A DNA stretch of 64,000 bases, from contig MU270027.1 in assembly GCA_021432635.1 (NCBI GenBank), positions 496,001 through 560,000 on the forward strand. The letters are read 5' to 3'. A model generated the notes under the pieces. It saw nothing but the letters and a program-made list of their open reading frames with translations. It was not told the origin of the DNA and made no database searches. Made by a program: the position numbers and the translations under genes. Origin of the DNA: Thozetella sp. PMI_491. Lineage: Eukaryota; Ascomycota; Sordariomycetes; Chaetosphaeriales; Chaetosphaeriaceae. Positions 21,601 through 33,385 of this stretch are shown piece by piece. How positions within the stretch are numbered: the stretch's first letter is position 1; the number at the start of each line of letters is the position of its first letter.

Positions 21601-24600
21601 AGCGCCGAATGGCTGTAGGCGCATACAACAACTGCACCGAGTCTATCGCTGCGCTTCTCCCCGGCCCCTATCTTTTTATTTGCCGCATCGTCGGCTTCGT
21701 TTAGGCGAGACTGGTTAAGGATATTGCTGGATCCATCGCTAGGAACTACTTGGAAGGGGAAATCACCAGGATGGCGTTTGACTGTCTTTCAAGCAACTTG
21801 GTTCTGTGGAAAGGATCTGAGTTAGACTGAGGAGGAATCAAGAGGTCTACGGTCCAATATTTGGGGGTGCATAGGAAAGTGCTAAAGATGTACGGTTATC
21901 ACCACTCACTTGAGAGGCTGCCCTGCCGGGGCCACGGGGCCTTAAAAGACGGGGGACGGGCCGCGAGTCTTACGACTAGTCGTGTCGTTCAAAGTCAGGT
22001 CGGATGGACCGGCGTCTCCCGCTACTAATTGATAATATTGAACGAGAAGGAAAGCCTCCCAATGGTGGATGATTGTGACTCGGTGCACGCTCACCTTCAG
22101 GTTCCGTACGATGTGTGCAGCATGAGGACATGATGGCCGATGTGCACTCGACGAGACAACACGGCCCGCTCGATTTACCCTATCTCCTCGATCTGGACCG
22201 CGTGGAGGAATCAATGTAGCAGCGACCTAGTCGCCGCCTGACGAGCAATACGAGGCCGTGATGAAGACGAGGCACGCGGCTGCCCGCTGCTTTGTACCCC
22301 TTGCCTCGGCCGATCGGATGTCAATCAACAACTAGTTCCCGCGACTCTGTCCGTCCCGCGATGGCTGCTGCGTTCAAGACATGTTGCAGACCTTTCTGTC
22401 CGACAATAAGCGGCCGTAGCACTTAGGCGGGAGCCGAAGCTGTAGCGGCAGAGGAGACACTTTCCGAGAGATTGGGATGCGACGCAGCCACCTGTGTTCG
22501 AGAAGACCCGGCCAAGTTTGGATGGGGCCGGGAGCAAGCCTCAGAGCCGAGAATGCGCGGCCCCATACCGAGGACCCGATGGAGGCGAGCTAAAGCTCGG
22601 ATACTGGCCTGCTTGTCAGCTCTTGTCGAAGGAGGCGCTGGTGGCGTGAGCTGGATCTTTGGGGTTTCTGTTCATGTCTATTTACCCCAGAGACGACGGG
22701 CTGGGCATGACGCAAGGGGGAGGCACCATGCGATTGAGTGGTGGGTGGTCGCCTTTGTGTCGGCCCAACATAATGCGTCGGGCTATTTGGGGGAGGGAAG
22801 AGGTAGAGTAGGATTGTGTCGGGAGCTCTGAGGAGTTCACGATCGGTTCCTTCAACGATCTGGTGGAGGACAAACTTGTTCCTGCGCGGTTGGTCCCCTC
22901 GAGTGCCGTGATGGGTGCTACAGCTTGTGGCAGTGCCGGTTCGTGCCTCCCGGCGCGCAATGCCATGTTTGGGCCGAACCGTGGATTCGTGTTGGTTGCA
23001 GCGGGAGACTACCTAAGCGAATTCTATGAAGCCAAATAGGGGAATAGAGCCTCCGTCGTGAGGCCCAGAAGCCGACGTGCTCGTAATTAACGTGCACGTC
23101 AAGAGCTACCAACATCACAAGCCTTGTCTCGGGCATTTTTAGACGATGCACCCTTGCCACAAGTGACCCCCACGACCCAAGGCTGCCGTCGGCTGCATAG
23201 TCTGTCTCGGAGCTCTGGATGCCTTGGGACTCTGGAGAGCCAATCCCTCCCGCGCCTCCTGGGCGAGCTGGCTGAAGTTCGCCGAACAGCCGACGCCCTC
23301 CGTTGGGGAGTTTTTAGTACTTTCTTCTTCTTCTTTCTCCTGTACCCAAGTTTGTCGGCTCAAAAAAGCGGCGCGGACCTTACGGTTGGTACGACCGACT
23401 CATCCACGTAGTACGCTGGCGGGTGATCGACAGGCACTAGGCCGCGCACGAGCAATGGCCTCGACGTTTGACAGGCGTGGACGGACGGGCCTCTGACAGG
23501 CTGTGGACTGCTCATAGAGGGAAATTGACAGTTTTCGCACAGGTCCGTTTGGGCCGCTCCTCAGCACCACTCGGGCGAGGCCACGACCCTCGACCTGGAA
23601 CTCGCTCGGCGATAGTGTCCAGCGCTGAAGAGCTGGAGCGACACTTTGCAGCAGGGGAAGGGGAGAAGCGACGCCACGTAGAAAGTGCATTCATGCAGGG
23701 AGGAGAGGGATACTAAAGTTAGGGATTAAAGTGCCGAATTCTGGACTGTGTAGACACCATTGGACATGGCCAGGGCAGGCTGAGAAAATTTGGGAGGGCG
23801 AAGGCATCGCCGAGGACCCTGGAACGTCCAGGGGGGTGCGAGCCTGTCCGTTTCGGTTGGCCTCGAGATCGACCAATGCTACCTCGAGTATCGACCGTAA
23901 CTCGGCACCGGGTCCTCCCAGCTGAGTGGGTCATCCAGTGTCCATTGGATGTCCATTGGAGGAGGGCGCTCGCTCGCCGGCTGCGCTAGCACCCCAGGAA
24001 AATAGGGCAAAAGCCACCGGCCATACGGTAGCCTGAGACAACGTTCTCCGGGATGAACCACTTTCCGCCCCGCCCCGCGAAAAGGCGAGTTTAGTGACTT
24101 CATCTCATTTTGCTCGGCGGCGGCTTCGAAGGCGCGCAACTGACCCGGCCCAGGGCCGAGGTTGCAATGTCGCACATCGACGGCTCATAAACCACTGAGC
24201 ATAAGGGTGTTGTACCATTGTCCATCCTGAGGCCGTCCTTGGGCCCGGCCTGTTCGTCGGGCAGGCTGTGCCTTGTTCCCTTGTTTCGAGCGAGGGCGAT
24301 GGATTGTCGGTGGATTGTCGGGTGGATTGTAGGGGGGAGAAGGAGAAAGGTGATCCGCCTGGTGCTAACCGGCCTTGCCTGCCCTTGGCGGCCCCGGTCT
24401 GCCCAGCAAAGCAAAGCCCTGCAAAAGGTGCAAATCCGCAATCCATGAGCGCATCATCGGACTCCGTTGTGCAACCCGATAGCGACTTCCATTCGCCCGT
24501 CGAGTGCAGCTCTCTGCAGCTTGCGGTCGTCCCTGCGCTTTTTGAGTTTCCAGGCTGCTGACGATTCGCATCGGCCGCATAAGGGATCGCCGGCCTGAGC

Positions 24601-25718
24601 CTTCCGTCTCCCAAATCTTCAAACAGCCTGGTTGGTTGGCCGTCGGCGCTGCGCTCCCTGCTCTATGCTCTGTGCTCCCTGCTCCCAGCTCCTCGCCCCC
24701 TTTTCCGCAGATTTTGTCGTCTCCGCGAGCTCAAGCCTTCGCCCCGGATTGTCCGCGTAGGTACCTGGACTTTGACTTTGTCGGGCCGTGTTGGTCCCAA
24801 CTTTCGAAGCACTTTCGAAGCAGCCTCGGGCTTGTCTCAGGTTCTTTTTAATGATACCATTTAACAAAAGAAATAAGGCCCGCCCACATCGGCTGTATTG
24901 GCGGGCAAGCAGACTCGACTAACAGCCGCCGGTTCCTGCAGGGCGTACGCAAGGAGGCTACTCCCTATAATTAATCCGCCAAAGTCAATTAACCTCCCAC
25001 ATGGGCGACCAGGGTGACCAGGGGTGGCCCCATTGTTTGAGCCCTGGCGAGATTGTCGTGCATGAGAGCGGTCCAATCCCAGCCACGATCCTCTTCCGAT
25101 TCAGCCCCCCGTTCGACCCTTTTCACTCGCGCAGCTAATAGCCCGCGTCTGAGCGCTGTGTTCGCCGGACGCCATCACCTGGGGGCTGCTCTGCCGTGGT
25201 CCCCTGGGAGGGCCGGCCTGAAATATCTCGGGCTGGCCCAGCTCATCCCGTCGCCCAAAAGAAGAAAAAAAAGCCCCCCCCCCCCCCCATTTCCTCCTTG
25301 TACATCATCAGCTTCTCCAGGAAACAACCAGGAAAAAAGAAAACCACGGCGCGCGGGGTACACTCTTGCTCGGTGCCGCAAACTGGAAACATTGTCTTAG
25401 CCCGTCGAAACTGCGACCCCGGCTCCCGCGCCTTTTCCTCGCCGTCGCTGCTGCTGCTGCTAAGCGCTGACCACTTACATCGATCCGGCAGGGGACTCTC
25501 TGGCCATCACGGCGCTTCCGAGACCACCTGGATGGCCTCATTGGCCAGGCCCGACTTCCTTCAATCACAGATCTCCTCCTGGTCCGCGTCTGTTCAAACA
25601 ATGCCCGTTGTCCTGGGACCTCCCAGTTGACTTATAAGACCACCTCTATTCTCAACCATTCAAAAGATCGACTCGCCTGCCCAGTGCGGTGCGGTGCGTC
25701 GACTCCCACTCTCCCAAC
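21601..25718. other. 4.1-kb spacer without recognisable genes
   Basis: The longest empty stretch. Open frames of up to about 170 codons (for example minus strand 24614-24105) lack family similarity and show the Arg/Pro/Ser bias of chance frames in GC-rich DNA. I see an AGGTACCT palindrome at 24759-24766, triple GGATTGT units near 24299-24331, an 11-bp direct repeat near 23939-23960, and a poly-C tract at about 25273-25289. It may hold a long promoter, a non-coding transcript or a lineage-specific gene that I cannot call. Confidence 0.5.
24299..24331 (+). repeat. Three tandem GGATTGT-containing units
   Basis: Three copies of a roughly 11-12-nt unit (GGATTGTCGGT, GGATTGTCGGGT, GGATTGTAGGGG) follow one another. 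It lies in the long spacer and its function is unknown. Confidence 0.6.
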
Positions 25719-27852
25719 ATGGACCCCAACACGACACTCTTTACGTTCATGTTGTGAGTGCACCTTCTTTTTCTCGCGCATCCCGTCGTCTGCACAATCT
25801 GCTCTCTCTTCCCCTTTCTCTGCTTCTCGCCCCTTTGTCAGCGGCCAATCGTGGTCTTCGACAGGCCCTGCTCTCCTAAGCTGGCTGTTGTCCTGCGTCT
25901 TCTTCCCGGCCCGCCTCGGATTACAAATTGTACGTCTGTTTCGGCATCTTCTTTCACTGGAAGCTTCCTGGTTTAGGAAGCGATGAGCACCAACCCCAAA
26001 CACACCTCCATCCTTAGAGATAGGCGCTATGGGTCTCGCTCCCCGACCGCCAAGATGGTGAGCAAGATTCAGGTACCCGAGAGCCGGGGCGCCTGGCCTG
26101 GATCACGTCAGCTGTGAACCTTCGAGAGCATGTCTTCGGAAATAAGACTGGGCTCACAACACGATTGCCTAGGTTCCTGCGCTGGAAGTCCGGCACATGA
26201 TAGGCGTTGTCAGTGCCCAAGTGGGATCCTCGTGTCAGCGTCGCAGCACGGCGCTAGCAACCTAGCCTTACCACAGTGCTGCACACCATTCACTTTGTTC
26301 CCTTGCTGTCGGCCATGCACTCGGACATATAAGGGAAACACGACCTATGGTCTTGCACCGTCGCTGACATGTTGACAGCCAAACGCACCCTTCCATTCAA
26401 GCGGTGCACCTCGTAGGTTCCTGGGACAACTTTTCCAGAGCATATGCCATGGAACGCGATACTCGGAGAGCCCGCGGCCAGTGGCGCGGCTGCTATTCCT
26501 TCAAGGACATCATCCTTGACGGAGACAGCGGTAGCGTCCCGAAGCGGAACGGCGGCCTGAAGATGGGCCAGACCTACTACTACTATGTATGGGCTCCCCT
26601 CCCCTCCCCCCACAGGACTGGTAATAACCAACACGTCTCGCAGTACGAGCTTGATGGGTCTACAGAGGCACACGATCCCTCACTGCCTTCGACAACGGCT
26701 TGCCCATACCTGCCCGGCCAGGCCGTCAACACCATGTGGGTCCCCGTTGAGCACAACGCCCGAAAGCGCAGCGCCTCGCTCAACTCTGTCCGAGATGGGG
26801 ACTTCAAGACGATGAACCCCCGAGACAAGTTTGTGACACCACGCCCCGCCCCCTCCCCTCCTCTCACTCCTGGGCTCCGTCGCCTGCCCACATCCCCAAT
26901 GACCCTCCAACGCAAGCGCTCGGCCCGCTCCCTCTCCCCTGCGCCGAACTGGATGTTCTCCCCAAGAAAGCTGTTCAGCCGCATGGCCAGCTCTTCGTCC
27001 TTGCGGGATGCGAGGTCGCCGGGCTTTCCCGAAGACCAACGGAGCACCCGATCGCATGAGCGGAGCCATTCCAGAGACATGTCTCCAGAATCCCTGCGCC
27101 GCTTCTTGATGGACGAAACCTCATCCGAGGATGGCGCAGAGTCGAGTGATCGGCCCGCCATCGCCATCCCAGAGGACATCGAAGAAGAGTGCGAGGACAA
27201 CGAGGACGATGCCAACTTCGCAACCTCGGCAACCTCGGAGACGATGCCGTTCACTGTCTTGTCGCCGCCCCCCACACAGCGCTCCTTCTCGCCCTCGCTC
27301 CGCTCCATGACCGCGACCCTAGACTCAGACGCCGCCGGTCCTTCGGGCCTAGAAGAGCAGATACCAGACGCCCCTACCCGCTCGCCCCCGTGTGTGCCTC
27401 GGGTCGACACGCAGCTTTCGGCCACGCAGTCCCGCTTCTCAATGTCGGATTCGAGCCTGTACGGGGATGAACTACCTGAATCGCCAGACTCGACCTCTAT
27501 TCCGCAATTTTACCACTCGGAGTCCGAGGACGAGGACGCCGATGACATCACTCCTTTCCCGGCACTCGAGGTCGGCGCGGGCAACGCGACCGACATGGTG
27601 GCCCGAAACCTGGAGGCCACGTTCTCCACCTACAGTCTCCCGCGGACCTCTCCGGCTGACGGCAAACTCCTTGTCCCCCGCCGCGCGTCCGTCGAAGCCT
27701 TGGGCTCCCCTGCCCTTGTAGCAAGGAATGGGACCGACATGCCCCTTGGCAACACTTCACTTCTCACCAACCCTATCCCGAACTCGGGTCTCGACGACTT
27801 GATGAGCGAGCTGGGCTGGATGGCCGATGTCATCGCTAGCAAGGCCATTTAA
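25719..27852 (+). CDS. Protein with AMPK-beta-like glycogen-binding (CBM48) domain
   Basis: Three exons: 25719-25753 (35 nt), 26379-26586 and 26644-27852, giving 483 aa. The first intron is unusually long for this window (625 nt). The N-terminal domain (about residues 5-115) reads FTFMFQTHPSIQAVHLVGSWDNF then YAMERDTRRARGQWRGCYSF, LKMGQTYYYYYELDG and DPSLPSTTACPYLPGQAVNTMWVPVE, an early-set/CBM48 fold as in the AMPK beta subunit. The remaining 360 residues are disordered and Ser/Pro-rich with acidic patches (EDIEEECEDNEDDAN) and basic Ser motifs (RKRSASL, KRSARSLSPAP), probable phosphorylation sites. It is probably a cytosolic regulator linked to carbohydrate or development signalling; a precise role is not inferable. 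Confidence 0.82.
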
Positions 27853-29855
27853 CACCACTACTTCCTTTTATTTCTCTCTACTTTACATGCATCCTCAGCA
27901 TAGACCCGGGATAGATGGGCGACGGAAACACTTCCACTTTCGAGGATTCGCAACTGGAATGGCACGGATGGGTGATCACTACTGGAGTTAGATTTTTTTT
28001 TGGGCGTTGGATCTGGGAAGTATGGGACCCGGCTGTAGGGGTTTGGAGACGGCTCTCCGACAACACGAATACCCCCCGGGCCGATCATGACTGGGCTGAA
28101 CGGACTGGGATGATAGATCTACGGATAGGACAGATGAACTAGGCCGAAAGAATCAGATGCGATGACCCGAAGAGGCGGTCATTTCCCGAAGATCCAAGAA
28201 TAAACTTGTATACGCAGCGATCAGTTCAGCTGCTCCCCCAGCTTCTAAGCCTCTCTCTCAACCTTGTTCCTTGGCGTGCAAGCCAATTTTGATGCTGCTT
28301 GTTCTGTATTATGGGGTCGGTCGTCTTTTGCTGCGTTGGAGAACGCGGTATACACTCAGCCCGGTTATTGGGCCAGCCACCCAGCTTCTGCCGCTCCGTC
28401 TAGCCGAATCTGGCAATCCTCGCTGTCTACATACGAAGGTGTACGCCGGCTCCCCCGAGCAAAAGTTCGCCGGCTCCTCGGCGTGCATTCCCCTCTCATC
28501 ATGCTGACCTTGAGGAGGGCTGTCAGGTTTCGTGTGGTGCCTGTCCTGGCAACGATATTAGTGACGCGCGACGGTCCGCCGTCTCGGTGGAGCGCTGCTC
28601 CGGACAGGGGTTTCCCAAAGAGGGTAACAACAGTGCCATGCTATCGTCCTGTGGCTTGCTGTATGGCCGACAGGGGCGGAGATAAATATTGAGTGCCTGA
28701 AGTCCGTCCCGGCGCCCTGGTCGTCGGCCCCATGCGTTCGCTGGCCAATGTGAACTGGGGGCATCAACAAGGGGGGGTAGGCATCTCCGTCAGCACTGCT
28801 TGTTTCATTCCACCCTGCTTTGCCCAGGAAAAGTCAATGGATGGGCCAGGATGGCCGGAATGGGGACTACTCCGCAAAAAGGATGAGACCAATGCTACAG
28901 CACCGAGTAATCAGAACGGGACAAAGGTACATACGCGAGCAGTGGTGGACGCGGCCTTGACGAACTAGGAAAAACTAGGCTTGCGAGCCGAGACTAAACA
29001 TCGCGAGTCTGACTCTCTACGCCCCCCTCGACAGGGCTGGCATGGAAGGACGGGGAAGGGGTACAAACACAAATTCCGAATGCCTCCACAGCCCACCGGG
29101 TACCTCCTACCCGCAGCAGCATGGGCCAAATCCCGACAACATCTGCAAATTTGTCAGCTACCTACCTCAGGTATGTACCTACCCACCTTCGCTTCGTGCT
29201 CCGACAAGGTGCTAGAGTTACGATACGCGCCGAGTCAGTCTTGGGAGTGTGCGCATGTGCTCTGTGATTCCCGAGAACGGCCAGGACGGCACGGTGGTAC
29301 TGTAGCGCCGTCATGCGATCATCCCCAGGGCAATATTGAACCCCCCCCCCCCTTCTTCTTAGGCGAGGACCCGGTCAAATCCTCGGTGGTCGAAATGGTC
29401 AGCATGAAGCGCCCTCGCAGACGCGCCCAAGTCTAGGCACAAACCTGTCGTTTCCGTCTGATATCTCCGGGCATTGCTTTTCCTAGTTTGTGCATGACAG
29501 TGGATGAGGTGAGATGAGATAAGGGCAAGATATGTGCTGTATCCGAACGGGTCGACAGCCAGGCATTGACGACATCCACGACTGCTGTGGCACGCTCGAG
29601 GGCTGATTGGTTACGCCGTCGAAATCAGCGGATGGGGATGGAGAGGATCAAGTCACACTGGAAGGATGAGCAGAACCATTTGGGCATTGTAACTGTAAAG
29701 GCATTGACGTGCCGTGCATTTCTAGACTGACCAGATGCTTCACCTCAGACCCCGGACCCAGACCTGGACCCGAACGTGGCATCTAGCCGAGCATACTTTC
29801 ACCTGATTTGATTGTCATTCCCAACCGCTCGTGAGATACAATACACCCCTCGGGA
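27853..29855. other. 2-kb convergent spacer
   Basis: Between the CBM48 gene and the SWC2 stop. An AATAAA is present at 28200-28205, about 350 nt after the CBM48 stop, and a poly-C run sits at 29340-29352. Open frames (for example 28264-28692) have no recognisable similarity. Nothing else seen. Confidence 0.5.
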
Positions 29856-32800
29856 CTACTGAGTTATCGTTTGAGGAGCTGGAGGAGCTGGAGGAGCTGG
29901 GGTAGGCAACGCAGCGGGTATGAGGACCGGTGCCGCTGCGGGAGCAGAAGTTGGAGCGAGGCCACTTGCTGCTGCGCCTGGTGCCTCTTTCGGCGGCACA
30001 TGTTGCTGTGCTGGACCTGTTTGCTTCCCTGGCGTTTGTGTTACTTGACCCTGTGCTACTTGGCCCTGGCCATCGCCCCGGCCTTCTTTCTGCCTGCCCC
30101 CCTCCGCCACATCTTTGGGGTCCGCCTTCGAATCCTCCACCTTGGAGTCCTCCACTTTTCTCTTCTTGGTTGGATCCAGGAACCGCTCAGGAACACCACG
30201 AGCGGCGTAAGTCCCAGGCCCCACCCAACCGCCTATGAGGCGGCTGTACTTGTAGTCACCTTGGTATAGACGCTGTATCTCCTTAAAGGCGTAGACGTTG
30301 TAGAACGATAGGCCTGTCTTGGGGTCTCTGTAGCGCGCCGGGTGGCCTGTGATGGCGCAGATAGGCGCCTGAGCAGGTTCTGCAGACCAGCACTAGTCAG
30401 TTTATTGGCAATTCAGGAGAGAGGTGAGTGGGATCTTACTGGCGAGCTTGCTCATTCTGCGGCCGAAAAGAATCTGCGACTGTACCTGCTTATCCTTGAT
30501 GGCCTCTTCATCAAAGTCTTGAAGGATGATGGAGCTCCGAGTCACCTTTCCCTCCATCGGAGGCTCTGGGCCAAGCTCAAGCTCGGGTTCCGGCGCGGGA
30601 GGAGGGTTTCTCTTCGTGTACTTTCGTTTTACCCTCTGGGGCTGCTGAAGGGCTGCTGTCTGCGGCGCGGGGGCAACAGCGGCGGGTTCAGCAGCAGCAG
30701 CTGTAGCAGCAGCTGTTGGAGTTGTAGCAGAGGTCACAGAGGCAGGAGCGGTAGTAGGGGCAGTAGTGGGAGGCGGCGGCTGCGTTGGGCCGGCAGGAGG
30801 CGGCGGTGTCGGCGTCGAAAGAGGCAGTGAGAGCGGAGATGGTCTCGGAGACGAGGCATTCGGGGGCGCAAGAACATTCGACTTCAATCCCTGCGGCGCA
30901 AAGCCGAGCATAGGCATCTGGCCCCCTAGCATAGGAGCACTCACGCCGAACGGCGGGGCGAGAACTGGAGCTGCCAGAACGCCAGAAGTGCTCGGCCTCG
31001 CATCTGGCGGAGAGGGGATAGCGGGCCGCGCCATCGGGCCAGCAGGTGGTATTATAGTAGGGGGGGGGGATGGTTTCGCAACCATCTGTTGCTGTGACTG
31101 CTGGGATGGCGGCTGAAGTGGGCTTTGAGCCGGCTGCTGTAGTGGAGTTATAGCTAGCGACTGGCCTGAGGTGTGGGAGGGTTGCTGCACAGGTTGTACA
31201 GCAAACTGCTGCGGTGTCGCTCCAGCAGTTGGCTCAGTAAGAGGCTGAGGCAACGGCTCAGTCGGCTGTGACGCTGGTTGCGAAACTTGCTCGGAGACCG
31301 GTTGGGCAGCCGACTCAGGGATTATTTGCGAGACAGGCTCTTCGGCTTGTGTCGTCACTGCTGGCGTCTGGTTACTTTCCGTAGCCGTAGCCGCAGCTAC
31401 GGGAGCTGGATGGACCTCCTGAGGCTCACCGACGGGCTTTGCTCCGTCAACTGCGGGAGAGACAGCGCCAGCCGTGGGCGGATCCTCGTGCTGTGTCGTA
31501 CCGGGCTCCTCCTTTATCCCGAAGATGGCATCGCTAGCCGGGGCCGAGACCAGCGGTGGCCGGATCACTGCCGACTCCGCAGGCTTTTCTCCCTCTGCCT
31601 CGACAGCTTCTCCTTCCTTAATGCCCTCTCCGGCCTTAGCACTTTCACTTTCTTTAGTAGCTTCACCGTCCTTGGTAGTTTCACCGTCCTTGGTAGCTTC
31701 TCCTTCCTTGGCGGCGTCTCCCTCCTTGGCGGCGTCTCCCTCTTTGGCGGCGTCTCCCTCTTTGGCGGCTGCTCCCTCCTTGACGGCCTCTTCCCCCGTG
31801 GTGACTTCTTCCTTTGCTGTTTCTTCCTTGACATTTGGTCCTTCTTTAGCGACTTCTCCATCCTTGGCGTCTTCTCCCTCCGTGGTACCTTCTCCCTTCT
31901 CTGCAGCTGTATCAGCTGCGGGTTGCTTCTTCTTTCGGGGCTGCCTCGGCGCCTTCTCCTCGATCGAGACCATCTTGCCCACGTGCTTCATCAAGCCCTC
32001 CTCGAGCTCCTGGTTGCCGCTGTAGAACGTGACCACAGGCCCATCCAGCTTTCGGCTATGCAAGGCTGCGATCTTCCTCAGCCGCTCTTCCTCTCGTTGC
32101 TTCTCGGCCTCTTCCCAGCGATTCAGGCTCTTCGAGTTCCGCTTCTCGACGATGGCAGCCTCAGCCAGCCGCTCCTCCTGCGTCATGGGGGGCTTCTTCA
32201 GAGCCTCGAGCCGGGCTTGTTTCTTGGCCATAACCTCGGCGAGCTTCTTGCGTTTGACCTCATCCTCTGCCATCTTTCTGTGGAGCTGCTCCTTGCTGAT
32301 CCGCGTCGTCTTGCGGTCTGATGAGCGCGTGGGCAGGTCTGCCGCCGACGGTAGCCAGCTGAGCCGCTCCGACTTCTTCTTTGGCCGTGGTTTTTGGGAT
32401 GGCGGACCTGTCGAGCTCGGTGTTGCGGATCGCGTCTCTGGCTGCTCGATTCTGACCTTCTTTCTGAATTTCGCAGGAATCGCATCCTGCGCCTTGCGTT
32501 TTCTCTGCGTGGCGCGCTTCTCTTTCGCCTGTCGTTCGAGCTCTTTCTCGCCCTCTAGGTCGTCAGCATTCTCGTCCTGCTCCTCATCGTCAGAGGATGA
32601 GTCCATCTGCTCATCCGAGTCGTCCTTGTCCGCATCGATGAAGCCTGCATCGTCCGCGTCTTCGACAAACAGAAGCTCGAGGTCGTCGTCTTCGGCGGCG
32701 GGCTCTTCGTTGGCGAGCATCGACTTCATGCGGTTTCCGGCGGTAGAACGCTTCGCGCGTGACGTGGCGAGCCATTCCACCTGCGACTGCTCTCCCGAGT

Positions 32801-32888
32801 CGCTGGCATCGTCGCTGTCACTCCCGCTCCCCGAGTCGGGGGACTCGTCCCGTTCGGACGGCTTAGGCTCATCGTCTGTCGTCGCCAT
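29856..32888 (-). CDS. vps72: SWR1-complex subunit Swc2/Vps72 (YL1 protein)
   Basis: Two exons, 32888-30440 and 30379-29856, give 990 aa. The N-terminal YL1 region has the acidic H2A.Z-binding stretch (EWLATSRAKRSTAGNRMKSML, then DLELLFVEDADDAGFIDADK and long D/E runs) and a basic helix (KRKAQDAIPAKFRKKVRIEQ). The C-terminal YL1_C domain reads APICAITGHPARYRDPKTGL, SFYNVYAFKEIQRLY and YSRLIGGWVGPGTYAARG, and begins right at the exon 2 junction. Between them is about 500 residues of low complexity: an Ala/Lys/Glu/Gly tandem repeat (about residues 340-430), then Pro/Gln-rich DNA. Swc2 escorts H2A.Z-H2B for exchange by SWR1. The protein is long for the family, mainly because of the repeats. Confidence 0.93.
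31650..31790 (-). repeat. In-frame 18-nt minisatellite inside vps72
   Basis: Roughly eight diverged copies of an 18-nt unit encoding the hexapeptide (A/T)(A/T)K(E/D)G(D/E), as in GDAAKEG repeated. Unit length is a multiple of three, so copy-number change would not break the frame. The three central copies are nearly identical, which suggests recent expansion. Confidence 0.75.
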
Positions 32889-33385
32889 TGCGAATTATGC
32901 CAGTTGTTTCGTTAAGTTCAAGTGCCACGCATTGTCAAGAGTGCCCGGTTGTCTGGGCAGCTTGATGTTGAGAAGGTGGCAAAAGTCAAAAGTGGTCGCA
33001 CAAGGACACGTCCGGAAGTCGCGTCCCAACTGGATGGTTTGAAATTTTTGGGGTTGGAGAGAGCACGCGGGACAGTCAGGCTTGGGATGACGCTCGCCAA
33101 AGCCTGGGGTGCCTGAGCGGGAACGTAACGGGCGAATGAGTGCCGAGGCGACCTAGAAAGGCCCTGCATGCTGCTCCCCACAATGGAATTGCGCCATATC
33201 TCGGCCATTGGAGCCCCACCATCGAGAGCTCTTTAATGTAGCTCCTGGACCGAGACCGGCCAGCTTTCTCTTCTTCACTGCTTACTGAACCGCCTAGTGC
33301 AGCTGTCACTACCCAACTGTGCAACGATACCTCGTGGGTACTCATACTAGACACAGCAGGCGCCGGCAGCTGCAGCCCCGTCGCT
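32889..33385. promoter_or_regulatory. Divergent promoter, vps72 / cysteine synthase
   Basis: 497 nt between the SWC2 start (minus) and the cysteine synthase start (plus). No open frame of merit. It must hold both promoters. Confidence 0.55.

Noticed and set aside
24105-24614. 169-codon minus-strand frame in the 4.1-kb spacer
   Set aside because: No similarity, chance-frame composition, and no plausible splice partners.
26583-27425. 280-codon minus-strand frame opposite the CBM48 protein
   Set aside because: Antisense shadow of Ser/Pro-rich coding DNA.
31278-32321. 347-codon plus-strand frame opposite vps72
   Set aside because: A Leu/Ser/Phe-rich product of the Lys/Glu repeat read in antisense; not a membrane protein gene.
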